A stretch of 8,462 nucleotides of DNA, from positions 1-8,462 of the forward strand of contig JBGQDM010000120.1 of assembly GCA_041495845.1 (NCBI GenBank), read 5' to 3'. The notes below the pieces were generated by a model. It made no database searches, was not told the origin of the DNA, and saw only the letters and a program-made list of their open reading frames with translations. Positions 7,698 to 8,462 of the stretch are shown piece after piece. The position numbers and the translations under genes are program-made. Source of the stretch: JBGQDM01 sp041495845. Its GTDB lineage: Bacteria; Acidobacteriota; Terriglobia; Terriglobales; Acidobacteriaceae. The number at the start of each line of letters is the position of its first letter. Position 1 is the first letter of the stretch.

Positions 7698-8462
7698 ATG
7701 AACAAGAATTTCACCTGGAAACTCGGACTGATCGTCGGCCTTCTGCTTTTCTTCCTGTACGGGATAGTGGGCGTGCCGCAGACGTGGAGCGGGAGCGGGC
7801 TGGTAGCGGCCATGCAGGGCCGTGTCCACCTGGGCTTGGACTTGAAGGGCGGCACCCACCTGATTTTGCAGGTGGTGGTGAACGAAGCGGTGGGCGCCGA
7901 TGCCGATCGAGCCATCGAGCGCATGAAAGAAGACCTGCGCGCCCGCAAGATCAGCTATGCCGATCTCAGCAAACCCGATCCGCAGAACGCTCCAGACAGA
8001 ATCGTGCTCAAAGGTGTGCCGCCCGAGGCCATCCCGGACCTGCGTGCTCTCATCACCGACCGGTTACCCGAGTTTGACGCTGTGCCGGGCGCAGACAATT
8101 CCTGGACGCTGGTCATGAAGTCGGCGCAGGCCGAGGCGCTAAAGAAGCGGGCGGTGGAGCAGGCGATCGAGACCATCCGCAACCGCATTGACAAGCTCGG
8201 CGTCAGCGAACCCATTATTCAGGAACACGGCCTCGGCCAATATCAGATTCTCGTGCAGCTTCCTGGGGTGGATGATCCCGGGCGGGTGAAAGAGATCATG
8301 CAGTCGACGGCCATGCTGGAAATCCGGCAGTCGCTGGGCGGGCCGTATTCGAGCGAACAAGCGGCCTATCAGGCGCTGCCGACCTTTCCGAATGGTGTGG
8401 TGATGAAGGGCCGCAGTATTACCACGACCGAGAGCGGCGAATCTACCGAGTCGTATTACGTG
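7698..8462 (+). CDS. secD: Protein translocase subunit SecD (3' truncated)
   Basis: The frame starting at ATG 7698 stays open to the last base, giving 255 residues of a protein usually over 500 long. SecD is an inner-membrane RND-type protein that, with SecF, uses the proton-motive force to help pull proteins through the SecYEG channel on the periplasmic side. Visible parts are TM1 (about 9-25, LGLIVGLLLFFLYGIVG), the P1 head signature LGLDLKGGTHLILQV (45-59), and the conserved ETIRNRIDKLGVSEPIIQ (158-175) and ILVQLPGVDDPGRVKEIM (184-201), then TAMLEIR. The RND transmembrane block and the DxxG-type motifs lie beyond the window. The start fits the first TM and follows yajC by 22 bp; no strong Shine-Dalgarno is present. 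secF is expected just downstream, which is inference from the usual gene order. Confidence 0.95.
   Translation, partial: MNKNFTWKLGLIVGLLLFFLYGIVGVPQTWSGSGLVAAMQGRVHLGLDLKGGTHLILQVVVNEAVGADADRAIERMKEDLRARKISYADLSKPDPQNAPDRIVLKGVPPEAIPDLRALITDRLPEFDAVPGADNSWTLVMKSAQAEALKKRAVEQAIETIRNRIDKLGVSEPIIQEHGLGQYQILVQLPGVDDPGRVKEIMQSTAMLEIRQSLGGPYSSEQAAYQALPTFPNGVVMKGRSITTTESGESTESYYV

Overview
The window is high-GC (about 60%), gene-dense bacterial chromosome, most likely from an Acidobacteriota genome or metagenome bin. That call is inference. It rests on the TonB-family C-terminal domain style, a GyrB with a long TOPRIM insert, the tgt-yajC-secD order, and the dispersed CACGGAT-type and 9-nt GGAG/AAGG-type intergenic repeats, which I associate with environmental Acidobacteriota and similar phyla. 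There is no rRNA, tRNA, CRISPR array, transposase or phage gene.

Left part (1-1541, + strand): the 3' end of a TonB-like energy-transducer gene, then a secreted protein of unknown function (395-961), then a small protein with two membrane segments and unknown function (1062-1541). The next gene, gyrB (1737-4355), encodes the ATPase/TOPRIM subunit of DNA gyrase. It is preceded by a near-ideal extended -10 promoter (1615-1623) and a leader of about 107 nt.

Middle part (4356-6090): one minus-strand gene (4466-5650) encodes a stand-alone homologue of the N-terminal half of UvrC (GIY-YIG nuclease, four-cysteine cluster, UVR motif), with no RNase H-like or HhH half. It converges on gyrB and diverges from tgt. 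Both sides are bordered by members of two short dispersed repeat families: a roughly 31-nt CACGGAT-type unit in direct and inverted copies, and a purine-rich 9-nt periodic repeat. The repeats fill much of the 440-bp spacer 5651-6090. They also appear to supply the last codons and the stop codon of the UvrC-like gene.

Right part (6091-8462, + strand): tgt (queuine tRNA-ribosyltransferase), yajC and the 5' part of secD, a common bacterial arrangement that joins tRNA queuosine modification to the Sec translocon accessory subunits. secD is cut by the window edge and stays open to the last base.

Most of the window is conserved housekeeping sequence. The parts worth a second look are the repeat-bracketed UvrC-like gene, its repeat-encoded C-terminus, the hairpin-forming repeat just upstream of tgt, and structured leaders before gyrB and yajC. 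I did not find a clearly new multi-gene system.
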